This document shows, one piece after another, positions 9,044 to 18,093 of a DNA stretch of 64,000 nucleotides. The position numbers and the translations under genes are program-made. The first letter of the stretch is position 1; every line of letters starts with the position of its first letter. The DNA lies in the NCBI GenBank assembly GCA_947063485.1, contig CAMSSU010000002.1, forward strand, positions 24,384 through 88,383, given 5' to 3'. Origin of the DNA: an uncultured Clostridia bacterium. GTDB taxonomy: Bacteria > Bacillota > Clostridia > Christensenellales > Christensenellaceae. Below the pieces are notes generated by a model, which saw only the letters and a list, made by a program, of their open reading frames with translations, did not search any database and was not told where the DNA came from.

Positions 9044-9454
9044 ATGATTCAGTTGATTTATGGGTCCAAGGGAAGCGGAAAGACCAAGCGCTTAATTGAA
9101 ATGGTGAATGCCGAGGCAAAGGCCGCGGATGGAAATGTCGTTTTTATGGACGACAACAAGCGCTATATGTACGATGTGGATCGGGAAGTGCGCTTTGTAG
9201 ATGTTACAGAGTATAATGTGGATACTGAAGATAAGCTATACGGCTTCCTGTGCGGAATGCTTGCCCAGAACTTCGATATTTCGGCTATCTATATGGATGC
9301 GTTTTTGCACATGATCGGCAAAACGCCGGATGAGCTGACAGAGTTTTTTACAGAGCTGGATATTCTGGCGGATAAGAATAACCTGAAGATTGTGCTCAAT
9401 GTCAGCGCGGATATCGCGAACATCCCAGAACTTTTAAAACAATATGTCATCTAG
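9044..9454 (+). CDS. Small P-loop ATP-binding protein
   Basis: A 136-residue protein starting MIQLIYGSKGSGKTKR, where GSKGSGKT is a Walker A motif. A hydrophobic strand ending in an acidic residue (DISAIYMDAF, about residue 87) may be Walker B. The ATG at 9044 follows AAAGGGG by 9 nt; an ATG at 9035 is too close to that site. There are no membrane segments and no recognisable partner domain, so it is a stand-alone minimal nucleotide-binding module. Similar small proteins occur in Clostridia without a defined role. A strong terminator follows, so it is transcribed on its own. Function unknown. Confidence 0.8.
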   Translation: MIQLIYGSKGSGKTKRLIEMVNAEAKAADGNVVFMDDNKRYMYDVDREVRFVDVTEYNVDTEDKLYGFLCGMLAQNFDISAIYMDAFLHMIGKTPDELTEFFTELDILADKNNLKIVLNVSADIANIPELLKQYVI

Positions 9455-9461
9455 CCCTTTC

Positions 9462-9491
9462 AAGGCCGCGGCAATGCCCCGCGGCCTTTTG
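9462..9491 (+). terminator. Terminator after the P-loop gene
   Basis: AAGGCCGCGG / CCGCGGCCTT stem of 10 bp, followed by a short T-tract. Confidence 0.8.
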
Positions 9492-9540
9492 ATTTGCCGC
9501 AGTTTCTGATAAAATACGCCAAAGAGCCGGGAGTTGCTTA

Positions 9541-9569
9541 TTGAATGCAAAAAGGCGGCGTGCTATAAT
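9541..9569 (+). promoter_or_regulatory. Promoter of thrC
   Basis: TTGAAT at 9541-9546, 17-nt spacer, TATAAT at 9564-9569, 33 bases before the thrC start codon. Confidence 0.75.
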
Positions 9570-9602
9570 CTAAATGTACCAACATATATTTGGAGGGATA
9601 GC

Positions 9603-11072
9603 ATGAATTTAATCAGCACCAGAAATTCCGGAGAGAGCATTCCGGCGATTGCGGCCGTCTTAAAAGGCATTGCCAGAGACGGCGGGCTTTTCGTTCCGGA
9701 AGTTTTCCCGATCATTACGCTGGATATGTTTACAGAGCTGGGAAAGATGCCTTATCATAAAGTGGCGGCGCGGGTGCTTTCCGCCTTTTTTGGTTTTAGC
9801 GATGAAACTGCGGAGAACATGACGCGCTCTGCCTATGCCAGATTCGACGACCGGGAGGTCGTCCCGATTCAGAAGCTGGGCGATAAGGAATATGTCATCG
9901 AGCTGTTCCACGGGCCGACGCTGGCCTTTAAGGATATGGCACTGCAGGTTTTGCCCCGGCTGATGGAGCGCGCTTTGCAGGGAGCGGAGCAGGATGTTTT
10001 GATCCTGACGGCGACATCCGGCGATACGGGCAAAGCCGCGCTGGAAGGTTTCTGCGACGTTCCCAGAACGCGCATCGCGACGTTCTACCCGGCAGACGGA
10101 GTCGCCCAGATGCAGCGGCTGCAAATGGTGACGCAGGAGGGCGAGAACACCTATGTCTGCGGCGTGCAGGGCAATTTCGACGACGCACAGACGGCCGTCA
10201 AGCGCCTGTTTGCCGACCCGGCATTCGTGCAGGCTGTGGCGGAAAAGGGATATACGCTCTCTTCTGCAAACTCCATCAACTTCGGCCGGCTCTGCCCGCA
10301 GATCGCATACTATCTCTATGCCTATGCGCGGCTGGTTGCGGCGGGGGAGATTCGCCTGGGAGAGGAAGTCAATATCGCGGTGCCCACGGGCAACTTCGGC
10401 AATATTCTGGCGGCCTATTATGCCAAGCGCATGGGGCTGCCGGTGGAGCGGCTGATCTGCGCTTCCAATAAGAATACTGTTTTGACGGATTTCTTCGAGG
10501 GCGGCGTCTACTCTGCCAACCGCGAGTTTTACCGGACGATCTCGCCTTCCATGGATATTCTCATTTCCAGCAACCTGGAGCGCCTGCTCTTTGAGCTGTA
10601 TGACAGAAACCCGGGCTATATCCAGGAGCTCATGCACGAGCTGAATGAGAATGGGCGCTTTACGGTGGATACCAGCATCAAAGTGCGGATGTCCCGGGAT
10701 TTTTACGCCGGGTTTGCAGATGAATATCCCACCATGCGCACCATCAAAAAGATGTTCGATACCTATGGCTATCTGATGGATCCGCATACGGCTGTGGCTC
10801 AGCATGTCTATGAGCAGTATAACAAGCTGATGGGGACGAGAACGCCGACCATTCTGGCATCCACGGCGAGCCCCTTCAAGTTCTCGGAAGACGTGCTGTT
10901 TTCCATCAGCAAGGAGCGCGTGGACGATCCCTTCCTGGCGGCGCAGAAGCTGGCCAGCCTGGCAGAGATGCCCATTCCGGAAGCGATTGGCAAACTGGCA
11001 CATAAAAAACAGCGGTTCTCGGATGTCGCCCGCCCGGAGCAGCTGGGCAAAATGGTTCTGGAGAACCTGTAG
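9603..11072 (+). CDS. thrC: Threonine synthase
   Basis: PLP enzyme converting O-phosphohomoserine to threonine. Starts [15 protein letters not shown] at the ATG 9603, after GGAGGGATAGC. The 489-residue length fits the longer (E. coli/yeast-like) class. The PLP lysine lies in [12 protein letters not shown] near residue 110, and the phosphate-binding region is [31 protein letters not shown] forms another conserved loop. It sits 14 bases upstream of trpS and probably shares its transcript, although the two pathways are unrelated. Confidence 0.95.
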   Translation: MNLISTRNSGESIPAIAAVLKGIARDGGLFVPEVFPIITLDMFTELGKMPYHKVAARVLSAFFGFSDETAENMTRSAYARFDDREVVPIQKLGDKEYVIELFHGPTLAFKDMALQVLPRLMERALQGAEQDVLILTATSGDTGKAALEGFCDVPRTRIATFYPADGVAQMQRLQMVTQEGENTYVCGVQGNFDDAQTAVKRLFADPAFVQAVAEKGYTLSSANSINFGRLCPQIAYYLYAYARLVAAGEIRLGEEVNIAVPTGNFGNILAAYYAKRMGLPVERLICASNKNTVLTDFFEGGVYSANREFYRTISPSMDILISSNLERLLFELYDRNPGYIQELMHELNENGRFTVDTSIKVRMSRDFYAGFADEYPTMRTIKKMFDTYGYLMDPHTAVAQHVYEQYNKLMGTRTPTILASTASPFKFSEDVLFSISKERVDDPFLAAQKLASLAEMPIPEAIGKLAHKKQRFSDVARPEQLGKMVLENL

Positions 11073-11086
11073 AAGAGGGAAAGATT

Positions 11087-12094
11087 ATGGCAGAAGCGGA
11101 AAAGAAGATTATATTCAGCGGCATTCAGCCCTCGGGAAACCTGACGCTGGGCAACTATCTGGGGGCTCTGAAAAACTGGGTGGCTTTGCAGGATGATTAC
11201 CACTGCTATTACTGCGTGGTCGATATGCACGCGATCACCGTGCGGCAGGAGCCGGCGGAGCTGCGCAGAAGATGCGGCGACCTTGTGGCGCTTTACCTTG
11301 CGGCAGGGCTGGATCCGGAGAAAAACACCATCTATATTCAGTCGCATGTCAGCGCACATGCCGAGCTGGCCTGGATTTTGAACTGCTACACCTATATGGG
11401 CGAGCTCAACCGCATGACGCAGTTTAAAGAGAAGGCACAGCGGCATCCGGATAACCTCAACGCCGGGCTTTATACCTATCCCGTTCTGATGGCGGCGGAT
11501 ATTCTGCTTTATCAGACGGATATGGTGCCGGTGGGCGTGGATCAGAAGCAGCATCTGGAAATCGCCAGAGATATTGCCATGCGCTTTAATAAGATTTACG
11601 GCGATGTTTTTAAAATTCCCGAGCCGTATATCGGCAAGGCCAGCGCCAAGATTATGAGCCTGCAGGAGCCGGAAAAGAAGATGTCTAAATCCGATCCCAA
11701 CGAGAACGGGTTTATCACGCTGCTGGATCCGCCGGAGGTCATTCGGCGCAAGATTCGGCGGGCCGTAACGGACAGCGACGGACAGATCCGCTACAGCGAG
11801 GAGAAACCCGGGGTTTCCAACCTGCTCTCCATCTATGCGGCGATTCACCATATGGAGCCGGAGCAGGCGGAGAAGGAGTTTGCCGGGCAGGGGTACGGCG
11901 CGCTCAAAGATGCCGTGGCAGATGCGGTTGTGGGCGAATTGGAGCCGCTGCAAAAGTGCTTTTATGAGATCCGCGCAGATAAGGAGCTGATCAACTCCAT
12001 CATGCAGTCGGGAGCGGAGAAGGCGCAGAGGGCCGCCAATAAGACGCTCTGGAAGGCGCAGAAGAAGATCGGCTTCGGCCCGCGTAAGTTCTAA
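11087..12094 (+). CDS. trpS: Tryptophanyl-tRNA synthetase
   Basis: Class I aminoacyl-tRNA synthetase charging tRNA-Trp. The HIGH-type motif appears as [14 protein letters not shown] (residues about 11-24) and the KMSKS loop as KKMSKSDPN near residue 200. The 335 residues match the family. The ATG at 11087 follows AAGAGGGAAAGATT. It is cotranscribed with thrC and closed by a terminator. No T-box leader precedes it. Confidence 0.96.
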   Translation: MAEAEKKIIFSGIQPSGNLTLGNYLGALKNWVALQDDYHCYYCVVDMHAITVRQEPAELRRRCGDLVALYLAAGLDPEKNTIYIQSHVSAHAELAWILNCYTYMGELNRMTQFKEKAQRHPDNLNAGLYTYPVLMAADILLYQTDMVPVGVDQKQHLEIARDIAMRFNKIYGDVFKIPEPYIGKASAKIMSLQEPEKKMSKSDPNENGFITLLDPPEVIRRKIRRAVTDSDGQIRYSEEKPGVSNLLSIYAAIHHMEPEQAEKEFAGQGYGALKDAVADAVVGELEPLQKCFYEIRADKELINSIMQSGAEKAQRAANKTLWKAQKKIGFGPRKF

Positions 12095-12124
12095 AAAAGA
12101 GCGGCAAACCTGCCGCTCTTTTTC
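12095..12124 (+). terminator. Terminator after trpS
   Basis: AGAGCGGCA / TGCCGCTCT stem with loop AACC and TTTTT tail. Confidence 0.88.
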
Positions 12125-12159
12125 GTCATAGTGAAACAGGATGACCTGGGAGGCGTATT

Positions 12160-12741
12160 TTGAAAAGAAGATGCAAGGTGGTTTTGGCAGTGGTTTTGGC
12201 GGTTTGCTGTTTGGCAGGGTGTGCTCCAGCGGAGCCGGAGCAGCCGTCTGCGCCGGCGGAATCCGGCTCAGCGCCCACAATTTTCGCAGACGCTGCGGCT
12301 GATTTTGAGCGGCTGCAATTTGAAACAGAAGATCTGGAGGGCAATGCCTGCGACGGCAAAGAGCTCTTTGCCCTGCATGATCTGACGCTGGTCAACATCT
12401 GGGCCACATGGTGCGGCCCCTGCATCGAGGAGATGCCTGCGCTGGAGGCAATCTACGAGGAAGGAGAGATTGGCGTCGTCGGCATCGCTGTGGAAAGCGA
12501 AAAGCAGGAGACGGCTGAGCTGGCGGCGGAGATTGCGGCAGAGCTGGGTGTGACGTACCCGAACCTGCGGCCGACGCAGGAGATGATTCGGGATTTCCTG
12601 GCGGACGTTGCCTATCTGCCCACGACGGTTTTTGTGGACAGCGAGGGAAAAGTGGTTGGCGGCGGCCTGTATATCGGCGGGCGCGGCGAACTGGAATGGA
12701 GAGATACCATTGAAAGCGTACAAAAAAGCATGGAAGAATAG
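12160..12741 (+). CDS. TlpA/ResA-like thioredoxin-fold lipoprotein
   Basis: An exported thiol-disulfide oxidoreductase of 193 residues. A signal peptide ends in lipobox LAGC (Cys21), so it should be membrane-anchored outside the cell. An Ala/Pro/Glu-rich linker follows, then a thioredoxin fold with WCGPC (Cys85/Cys88) and a cis-Pro region in YLPTTV (about 153). The start is TTG at 12160, preceded by GGGAGGCGTATT. The next gene starts inside its 3' end, and a ferredoxin-type membrane protein follows. This order (TlpA, CXXC mini-protein, 4Fe-4S protein) is familiar from clostridial genomes. The electron donor and target are not known from sequence. Confidence 0.9.
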   Translation: MKRRCKVVLAVVLAVCCLAGCAPAEPEQPSAPAESGSAPTIFADAAADFERLQFETEDLEGNACDGKELFALHDLTLVNIWATWCGPCIEEMPALEAIYEEGEIGVVGIAVESEKQETAELAAEIAAELGVTYPNLRPTQEMIRDFLADVAYLPTTVFVDSEGKVVGGGLYIGGRGELEWRDTIESVQKSMEE

Positions 12742-12868
12742 AGTTTGGGCGCTGCTGTTTCTGCTGGGCGGCATTGCGCTGATGGCGGCGGGCGCGGCGC
12801 GGGGAGAGCTGGGCGTCGTTTTGGCCCGGGCGACGAATATCTGTATGGAGTGTATTGGAATTGGGTAA
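12710..12868 (+). CDS. 52-residue CXXC membrane mini-protein (CD1871A-like)
   Basis: Too small for most gene callers. A TTG start at 12710 follows GGAGAG (12698-12703) by 6 nt and lies inside the preceding gene, giving a 32-bp overlap in another frame. The product is a basic N terminus, one hydrophobic helix (residues about 12-30), then a C-terminal tail ending NICMECIGIG with Cys45 and Cys48. This matches the CD1871A family of CXXC motif-containing proteins, which are found beside TlpA and 4Fe-4S genes. Predicted topology puts the CXXC near the membrane surface, where it might relay electrons between the two neighbours (inference). Confidence 0.8.
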   Translation: MKAYKKAWKNRVWALLFLLGGIALMAAGAARGELGVVLARATNICMECIGIG

Positions 12869-13739
12869 GGCGCGGCGTGCGATACAAGCGGCGGTCTCTC
12901 TTGCCGCAAATAGCTATGTGATCGGCTTTCTGAAGGGGAAGATTTACCGCGGGAGCCTGAAAAACCTATGCGTTCCGGGGCTGAATTGCTATTCCTGCCC
13001 GGGCGCGCTGTTTTCCTGCCCTTTGGGCGGGGTGCAGGGCGTCATTGGGAGCCGCCAATATCAGCTCTCGCTCTTCTTTATCGGCTTTTTTATGGCGGTC
13101 GGAGCGCTTTGCGGCCGGTTTGTCTGCGGCTTTCTATGCCTGTTCGGTTTTTTGCAGGAACTCATCCATAAAATTCCCAGCAAGAAAATCCGAAATTTTA
13201 AGGGAGATATGCCGCTGCGGTATTTAAAATACGCGGTTCTGGCGCTGTTTGTCCTGCTTCTGCCTATGTTTGCGGTGGATGCTTTTGGGCAGGGAGAGGC
13301 ATGGTTTTGCAAATACATCTGCCCTGCGGGCACTTTGGAAGGCGGCGTGATCCTGCCGCTGCTCAATCAGGGTTTGCGCGCGGCAATCGGGGCGCTTTAC
13401 CGCTGGAAGGTCGGCATTTTGGTTGCGCTTCTGCTGCTTTCCATCGCCATCTACCGGCCATTTTGCAAATATCTTTGCCCGTTAGGCGCCATTTATGGGC
13501 TGTTTAACCGCGTGGCGCTGCTGCGCTACCGGGTGGACCAGGAGCGGTGCACACAGTGCGGGGCATGCCAGAGGGCCTGCCAAATGGGAGTGGATATCAC
13601 AAAAGGGATGCACCTCTCCGAGTGTATTTTCTGCGGAGACTGCAGGGCCGCATGCAAGGCGGGCGCGATTTCTTTTGGCGCGGCGCGGGGAAAAAAGACT
13701 GGAGATGCAATAAATTTTAAAAAGGACGCAGGAATCTAG
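12855..13739 (+). CDS. NapH/CcoG-like 4Fe-4S membrane protein
   Basis: A polytopic membrane protein of 294 residues with two kinds of cysteine motif. Membrane-proximal motifs are CYSCPGALFSCP (about 45-56), CKYICP (about 151) and CKYLCP (about 203), as in NapH/YccM-type proteins. The C-terminal ferredoxin-like domain has two 4Fe-4S sets, CTQCGACQRAC (about 231) and CIFCGDCRAAC (about 258). The TTG start at 12855 overlaps the mini-protein gene by 14 bp after GGAG; a second TTG at 12861 is also possible. It probably passes electrons across the membrane to the TlpA-like lipoprotein, via or with the CXXC protein. Confidence 0.88.
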   Translation: MELGKARRAIQAAVSLAANSYVIGFLKGKIYRGSLKNLCVPGLNCYSCPGALFSCPLGGVQGVIGSRQYQLSLFFIGFFMAVGALCGRFVCGFLCLFGFLQELIHKIPSKKIRNFKGDMPLRYLKYAVLALFVLLLPMFAVDAFGQGEAWFCKYICPAGTLEGGVILPLLNQGLRAAIGALYRWKVGILVALLLLSIAIYRPFCKYLCPLGAIYGLFNRVALLRYRVDQERCTQCGACQRACQMGVDITKGMHLSECIFCGDCRAACKAGAISFGAARGKKTGDAINFKKDAGI

Positions 13740-13803
13740 TAAAAATATATCGAATTATTTAATGTAGCAATTCTAAGCATCATAAATCAAATGGAGGTTT
13801 GGC

Positions 13804-15282
13804 ATGACCAAATATATTGTAGCGCACGATTTTGGTACAAGCGGCAATAAATCCACTCTGTTTACTACAGAGGGAAAATGCCTGGGCAGCATCACGGTTC
13901 CTTACCCGACGGATTATTCCAACGTCGTCTGGGCGGAGCAGAAGGGCGAGGATTGGTGGAAGGCATTCTGCGAGAGCACCAAAACACTGCTCAAGGACGT
14001 CGATAACAAGGATGTTCTCTGCGTGAACTTCGACGGCCACTACCCGGGCTGCCACTGCATCGACAAAGACGGCAAAGAGCTTTACCCGGCTATGATCTGG
14101 CAGGATATGCGCGCAGAGGCAGAGGCGAAAGAGATCAGCGCCAAGACGCCCAACTGCAATTTCGGCTGGCGGCAGGACGGCCTGCTCAACAGCGTCTGCA
14201 CGCTGCCCAAGCTCATGTGGGTGCGCAACAACATGCCTGAAATTTACGAGAAAACCTATAAAGTTCTGGCTTGCCCCAACGACTATATCATCCTGAAGCT
14301 GACGGGCAAATTCGCCATCGACCACACCAACGCCGAGAGCACGGGCTTCTATGATCCGGCGATTCAGGATTGGTCTGACGAGATTCTGGAAGCTGCCGGC
14401 ATGAGCCGCGATGTGCTTCCCGAGATTCACAACATGACGGATATCATCGGCGAGGTTCCCGAGAAATATGCCGAAGAGACTGGCCTTGCTGCCGGAACCA
14501 AGGTAATCATGGGATGCGGCGACGGCCCTGCCTCCTCCATCGGCGCAGGCAATATCGATCCCGGCGATGCATATATCAGCGGTGGCTCCTCTGCATGGGT
14601 TTCCGGCGTTGGCCCCGGCGGGAAACAGCTGGGCGGCACCTGCCAGACGGCGGGCTCTTCCTTCAGCTGGCTGAAAAATGAGATCTGCAAAATCGAGCAG
14701 AAGCTGGCGGAGGAATCCAACGGGGAAAAGACGGTATTTGATATCATCAATGAAGAAGTTGCCTCGGTGCCGGTCGGCTCCAATGGCGTGATGTTCCTGC
14801 CGCACCTGATGGGCGAGCGCGCGCCGCGCTGGAACCCCAAGGCAAAAGGCTCTTTCCTGGGCATTACGCTGGCAAACACCCGCGCAGATCTGCTCCGTGC
14901 AGTTGTCGAGGGCATCGTTCTGAACCTGAACTGCATCTTGACGGAGATCCGCAAAGAAATCGACGTCAATGAGCTGATCATGATCGGCGGCCTTGCAAAG
15001 GGCGATGTTGTCCGCCAGATTTTTGCAGACGTCATGAACGCGAAGATCATCAAGCTCAAGCATATGGATGAAGTTGCTTCCATGGGCACGGCGGTTATCG
15101 GCGGCATTGCAATGGGCATCTTCGAGAATGAAAGAGCGGTTAAGAAGTTCCACGAGGTTGAGGCTATCAACGAGCCGAATCCCGAGGCACATGCGGTTTA
15201 TGAGAAGATCATCCCGCTGTTCGACAAGGCATATTTCTGCCAGGTCGATCTGTTCGAGGAAATGGCAAACCTGAAGCTCTAA
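13804..15282 (+). CDS. FGGY-family carbohydrate kinase (xylulokinase-like)
   Basis: ATP-dependent sugar or polyol kinase of the actin-like fold, 492 residues. The N-terminal nucleotide-binding motif is VAHDFGTSGNKSTLF, and the second domain has CGDGPASSIGAG with the likely catalytic Asp, then GGSSAWVSG. The ATG at 13804 follows GGAGGTTTGGC. No sugar transporter, isomerase or regulator is adjacent, so the substrate cannot be told from context. Xylulose is the closest guess from overall pattern. The 64-base upstream gap is AT-rich. The gene is followed by its own terminator. Confidence 0.88.
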   Translation: MTKYIVAHDFGTSGNKSTLFTTEGKCLGSITVPYPTDYSNVVWAEQKGEDWWKAFCESTKTLLKDVDNKDVLCVNFDGHYPGCHCIDKDGKELYPAMIWQDMRAEAEAKEISAKTPNCNFGWRQDGLLNSVCTLPKLMWVRNNMPEIYEKTYKVLACPNDYIILKLTGKFAIDHTNAESTGFYDPAIQDWSDEILEAAGMSRDVLPEIHNMTDIIGEVPEKYAEETGLAAGTKVIMGCGDGPASSIGAGNIDPGDAYISGGSSAWVSGVGPGGKQLGGTCQTAGSSFSWLKNEICKIEQKLAEESNGEKTVFDIINEEVASVPVGSNGVMFLPHLMGERAPRWNPKAKGSFLGITLANTRADLLRAVVEGIVLNLNCILTEIRKEIDVNELIMIGGLAKGDVVRQIFADVMNAKIIKLKHMDEVASMGTAVIGGIAMGIFENERAVKKFHEVEAINEPNPEAHAVYEKIIPLFDKAYFCQVDLFEEMANLKL

Positions 15283-15293
15283 GAGAATATAGA

Positions 15294-15325
15294 AGAGACG
15301 CACTTTGGGTGCGTCTCTTTTTTTG
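15294..15325 (+). terminator. Terminator after the FGGY kinase
   Basis: AGAGACGCAC / GTGCGTCTCT stem of 10 bp with T8 tail. Confidence 0.9.
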
Positions 15326-15500
15326 CGGACTGTTTTGGAGGAACAGGGCAAGAATATTGTGATTCAGATAATATATTGATGTATTTTTATTATAAACTAG
15401 TGGAAAGTGATGCTGAAATACGGTACAATAAAAGTACCTAATATTGAGATGGACAAAACAAAGCGAATGCTGTTTTGGACAGGGAAAGGAAAAGAGAAGA

Positions 15501-16064
15501 ATGTTTTGTACAAAATGCGGCGCGCAGATACCGGACGGCGCGAAGGAATGCCCTGTTTGCAGTAATAAGGAAGAATTGCTGCGCCAGGAAGAGGAAAAAC
15601 AGGCCGTGCATATGCCGGAGGCGGAGGCTGATGTGCCTGCGGGTGCAGACACGCCGCAGAAGAAAAAGAAACTGCTTCCTCTCATTCTGGGCATCGCGGC
15701 TGTGTGTCTGGTGGCCATCGGCATTATTTTAGGTGTGCAGGGCGCACAGAAGGCCAAGCTCAAGGAAGAGCTGATGCGAGGCTGGAGCCGGGTCGAGGAG
15801 AGCAGCGGCGGAGCATATTATCGGCTTGTGCTCGATTTTGATGAAGATACTGTGGATGTTAACTTTGAGGCTGCTGCAATCTTTGGGCTGGACAAAAGGC
15901 TTGCAAGCCTGGAATATAAGGTTATCTCGGGCAACAAGATTAAGATTCTGGATTTTGATGAGGAATTTACGATCGAGTTCGATAAAGAGCATGAGAGCTT
16001 CCGAATCACACCTGCCCTCGTAGATACCGACTATTATTATGAATATTGGTACAATTTCGATTGA
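15501..16064 (+). CDS. Zinc-ribbon membrane protein
   Basis: A 187-residue protein. An N-terminal zinc ribbon MFCTKCGAQIPDGAKECPVC is followed by an acidic linker, one transmembrane helix (about residues 59-80, after KKKK) and an external domain of about 100 residues rich in Asp, Glu and Tyr. The ATG at 15501 follows GGAAAAGAGAAG; the in-frame codon at 15444 has no good ribosome site. Zinc ribbon plus one helix plus variable domain is common in Firmicutes, with no defined function. Confidence 0.8.
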   Translation: MFCTKCGAQIPDGAKECPVCSNKEELLRQEEEKQAVHMPEAEADVPAGADTPQKKKKLLPLILGIAAVCLVAIGIILGVQGAQKAKLKEELMRGWSRVEESSGGAYYRLVLDFDEDTVDVNFEAAAIFGLDKRLASLEYKVISGNKIKILDFDEEFTIEFDKEHESFRITPALVDTDYYYEYWYNFD

Positions 16065-16082
16065 TGCCGGAGCATGAAAAAA

Positions 16083-16110
16083 AGAGCTTTCATTTTGAAA
16101 GCTCTTTTTC
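16083..16110. terminator. Bidirectional terminator between zinc-ribbon gene and metY
   Basis: AGAGCTTTC / GAAAGCTCT stem flanked by A- and T-tracts; serves two convergent genes. Confidence 0.85.
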
Positions 16111-16121
16111 GTTTTGAATGT

Positions 16122-17399
16122 TTAGGCGTGGGAGAGCGCCTGCTCGAGATCGGCGATGATGTCATCCGCATTTTCGATGCCCACGGAAAGACGGATCATA
16201 TCTCCGGGGACGCCGGCTGCCGCGAGCTGTTCATCCGTCAGCTGGCGATGCGTGGTGCTGGCGGGATGCAGCACACAGGTGCGCGCATCGGCCACATGCG
16301 TTACGATGGCGGCCAGCTGGAGGTGATCCATGAAGGCCATGGCGCCTTCTCTTCCGCTCTTTACGCCAAAGGAGATGACGCCGCATGTTCCGCTGGGCAT
16401 ATATTTCTGCGCCAGTGCGTGGTATTTGTTGCCGGGAAGGCCAGGATAGTTTACCCAGGCGATCTTATCGTTGGATTCCAGCCATTCTGCGATTTTCTGC
16501 GCGTTTTTGCAGTGCTGTGCCATGCGAAGCGCCAGGGTCTCCAGGCCAAGATTGAGCAGGAAAGCGTTTTGAGGCGACTGAATCGAGCCCAAATCGCGCA
16601 TCATCTGGCTGGTGGCTTTGGTAATATAGGCGGCCTTGCCGAATTTTTCCGCATAGCGAATGCCGTGGTAGGATTCATCCGGCTCGGTGAGGCAGGCGAA
16701 TTTTTCTGCGTGTGCAGACCAATCGAAGTTGCCGCTGTCGATAATCGCGCCGCCCACAGCAGAGGCATGGCCATCCATGTATTTGGTCGTGGAGTGCGTA
16801 ACAATATCCGCGCCAAATTCAAAGGGACGCAGGTTGATAGGGGTGGGGAAGGTATTATCGACGATGAGCGGAACGCCATGGCTATGAGCGGCCTTGGCGA
16901 ATTTTTCGATATCCAGCACAGCCAGGGACGGGTTGGAGAGCGTTTCGCCAAACACGCACTTGGTATTTTCGCGGAAAGCGGCGTTGAGCTCTTCCTCGGT
17001 GCAGTCTGGGGAGATGAACGTCACTTCGATGCCCATTTTTTTCATGGTCGTGGAAAACAGGTTGAGCGTTCCGCCATAGATGGCAGAGGCAGAGATGAAG
17101 TGATCGCCCGCCTGGCAGATATTAAAGACGGCAAAGAAGTTTGCCGCCTGGCCAGAGGAGGTAAGCATCGCGGCCACGCCACCCTCCAGCGCCGCAATGC
17201 GCGCGGCGACGGCATCGTTGGTCGGGTTTTGGAGCCGAGTATAGAAATAGCCGCTGGCTTCCAGATCAAAAAGCCGGCCCATTTCTTCGCTGGACTCGTA
17301 TTTAAATGTTGTGCTCTGGTAAATCGGCAGAATTCTGGGCTCGCCGTTTTTGGGCGAATACCCGGCCTGCACGCAGAGAGTTTCGAGATGTTTGTCCAT
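16122..17399 (-). CDS. metY: O-acetylhomoserine sulfhydrylase
   Basis: PLP enzyme of the Cys/Met metabolism family (425 residues) converting O-acetylhomoserine and sulfide to homocysteine. It opens MDKHLETLCVQAGYSPKNGEPR, typical of O-acetylhomoserine aminocarboxypropyltransferases. The PLP lysine lies in THSTTKYMDGH near residue 207, with the PLP-Asp in VDNTFPTP. ATG at 17399 follows AAGGAG. With metA at 6.9 kb this completes direct sulfhydrylation to homocysteine. A SAM riboswitch is not visible upstream. Confidence 0.94.
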   Translation of the reverse strand: MDKHLETLCVQAGYSPKNGEPRILPIYQSTTFKYESSEEMGRLFDLEASGYFYTRLQNPTNDAVAARIAALEGGVAAMLTSSGQAANFFAVFNICQAGDHFISASAIYGGTLNLFSTTMKKMGIEVTFISPDCTEEELNAAFRENTKCVFGETLSNPSLAVLDIEKFAKAAHSHGVPLIVDNTFPTPINLRPFEFGADIVTHSTTKYMDGHASAVGGAIIDSGNFDWSAHAEKFACLTEPDESYHGIRYAEKFGKAAYITKATSQMMRDLGSIQSPQNAFLLNLGLETLALRMAQHCKNAQKIAEWLESNDKIAWVNYPGLPGNKYHALAQKYMPSGTCGVISFGVKSGREGAMAFMDHLQLAAIVTHVADARTCVLHPASTTHRQLTDEQLAAAGVPGDMIRLSVGIENADDIIADLEQALSHA

Positions 17400-17542
17400 T
17401 GCTTTCTCCTTATATTACTTTTCTTATCTATAAAATAACACAATGACTAAGAGATTGTAAAGCCGCGGCGGGGGAATCAGTTCCAAAAGAAAGCATTTTT
17501 TTGGCGGATCACTATGAGGCGGATTTTTTCGTTTCGGGCAAT

Positions 17543-17577
17543 AAAAATATCGCAATCCACCAATGTGAACTGCGATA
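17543..17577 (-). terminator. Terminator of the tRNA operon
   Basis: On the minus strand TATCGCA pairs with TGCGATA and is followed by TTTTTATT, just beyond tRNA-Cys. Confidence 0.75.
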
Positions 17578-17582
17578 CTTTT

Positions 17583-17656
17583 TGGAGGCGCCACCCAGAT
17601 TTGAACTGGGGGTGAAGGCTTTGCAGGCCTCTGCCTTACCTCTTGGCTATGGCGCC
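17583..17656 (-). tRNA. tRNA-Cys (GCA)
   Basis: 74 nt including encoded CCA. Acceptor GGCGCCA / TGGCGCC with discriminator T, anticodon loop CTGCAAA giving GCA, and T-loop TTCAAAT. Third gene of a minus-strand tRNA operon. Confidence 0.95.
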
Positions 17657-17658
17657 AT

Positions 17659-17679
17659 GAATGCGGCTTTAAGCCGCAT
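17659..17679. repeat. Inverted repeat between tRNA-Cys and tRNA-Gly
   Basis: AATGCGGCTT / AAGCCGCATT is a perfect 10-bp inverted repeat with a one-base centre and no T-tract. It is probably a processing hairpin between the two tRNAs rather than a terminator. Confidence 0.5.
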
Positions 17680-17686
17680 TGTGAAT

Positions 17687-17761
17687 TGGAGCGGAAGACG
17701 AGATTCGAACTCGCGACATTCGCCTTGGCAAGGCGACGCTCTACCACTGAGCCACTCCCGC
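17687..17761 (-). tRNA. tRNA-Gly (GCC)
   Basis: 75 nt with encoded CCA. Acceptor GCGGGAG / CTTCCGC (one G-U pair), anticodon stem CGCC-TTGCCAA-GGCG giving GCC, T-loop TTCGAAT. Confidence 0.95.
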
Positions 17762-17768
17762 AACTATT

Positions 17769-17845
17769 TGGCGACCTGGATGGGGCTCGAACCCACGACC
17801 TCTAGCGTGACAGGCTAGCGTTCTAACCAACTGAACTACCAGGCC
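17769..17845 (-). tRNA. tRNA-Asp (GTC)
   Basis: 77 nt with encoded CCA. Acceptor GGCCTGG / CCAGGTC (one G-U pair), anticodon stem CTAGC-CTGTCAC-GCTAG giving GTC, T-loop TTCGAGC. First gene of the operon. Confidence 0.95.
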
Positions 17846-17866
17846 ACATTACTGTGAGCAAGTATT

Positions 17867-17895
17867 ATTGTACCCGATGGCCTGATAATTGTCAA
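17867..17895 (-). promoter_or_regulatory. Promoter of the Asp-Gly-Cys tRNA operon
   Basis: On the minus strand: TTGACA (17895-17890), 17-nt spacer, TACAAT (17872-17867), 21 bases before tRNA-Asp. Confidence 0.85.
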
Positions 17896-18093
17896 GCAAG
17901 ACGAGAGAAAACTTTCATATTTCTTTCGACTTTCTATACCTATGCCGCTCTGGGCGGAAAGTTTCCGGATTTTTGCAAAAAACGCACGGAATTTGCAAAT
18001 GGCCGGAAGAGACAAGCTATGATATACTAAAATAATATGAGGCAGGGGCAGTGTGCAGAGGAAGGAAGCGGCAAATGCCCGGGAGGAGAAACG

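Noticed and set aside
16074..17438. 454-codon open frame on the plus strand
   Set aside because: Antisense of metY and starts inside the convergent terminator; no ribosome site and no domain.
17400..17470. SAM riboswitch upstream of metY
   Set aside because: The gap is short and AT-rich and lacks the conserved stem-loop core of SAM-I; no terminator precedes the start.
18037..18093. Longer N terminus for mutY
   Set aside because: The extension MRQGQCAEEG has no MutY similarity, and the GGGAGGAGAAACG site fits only the ATG at 18094.
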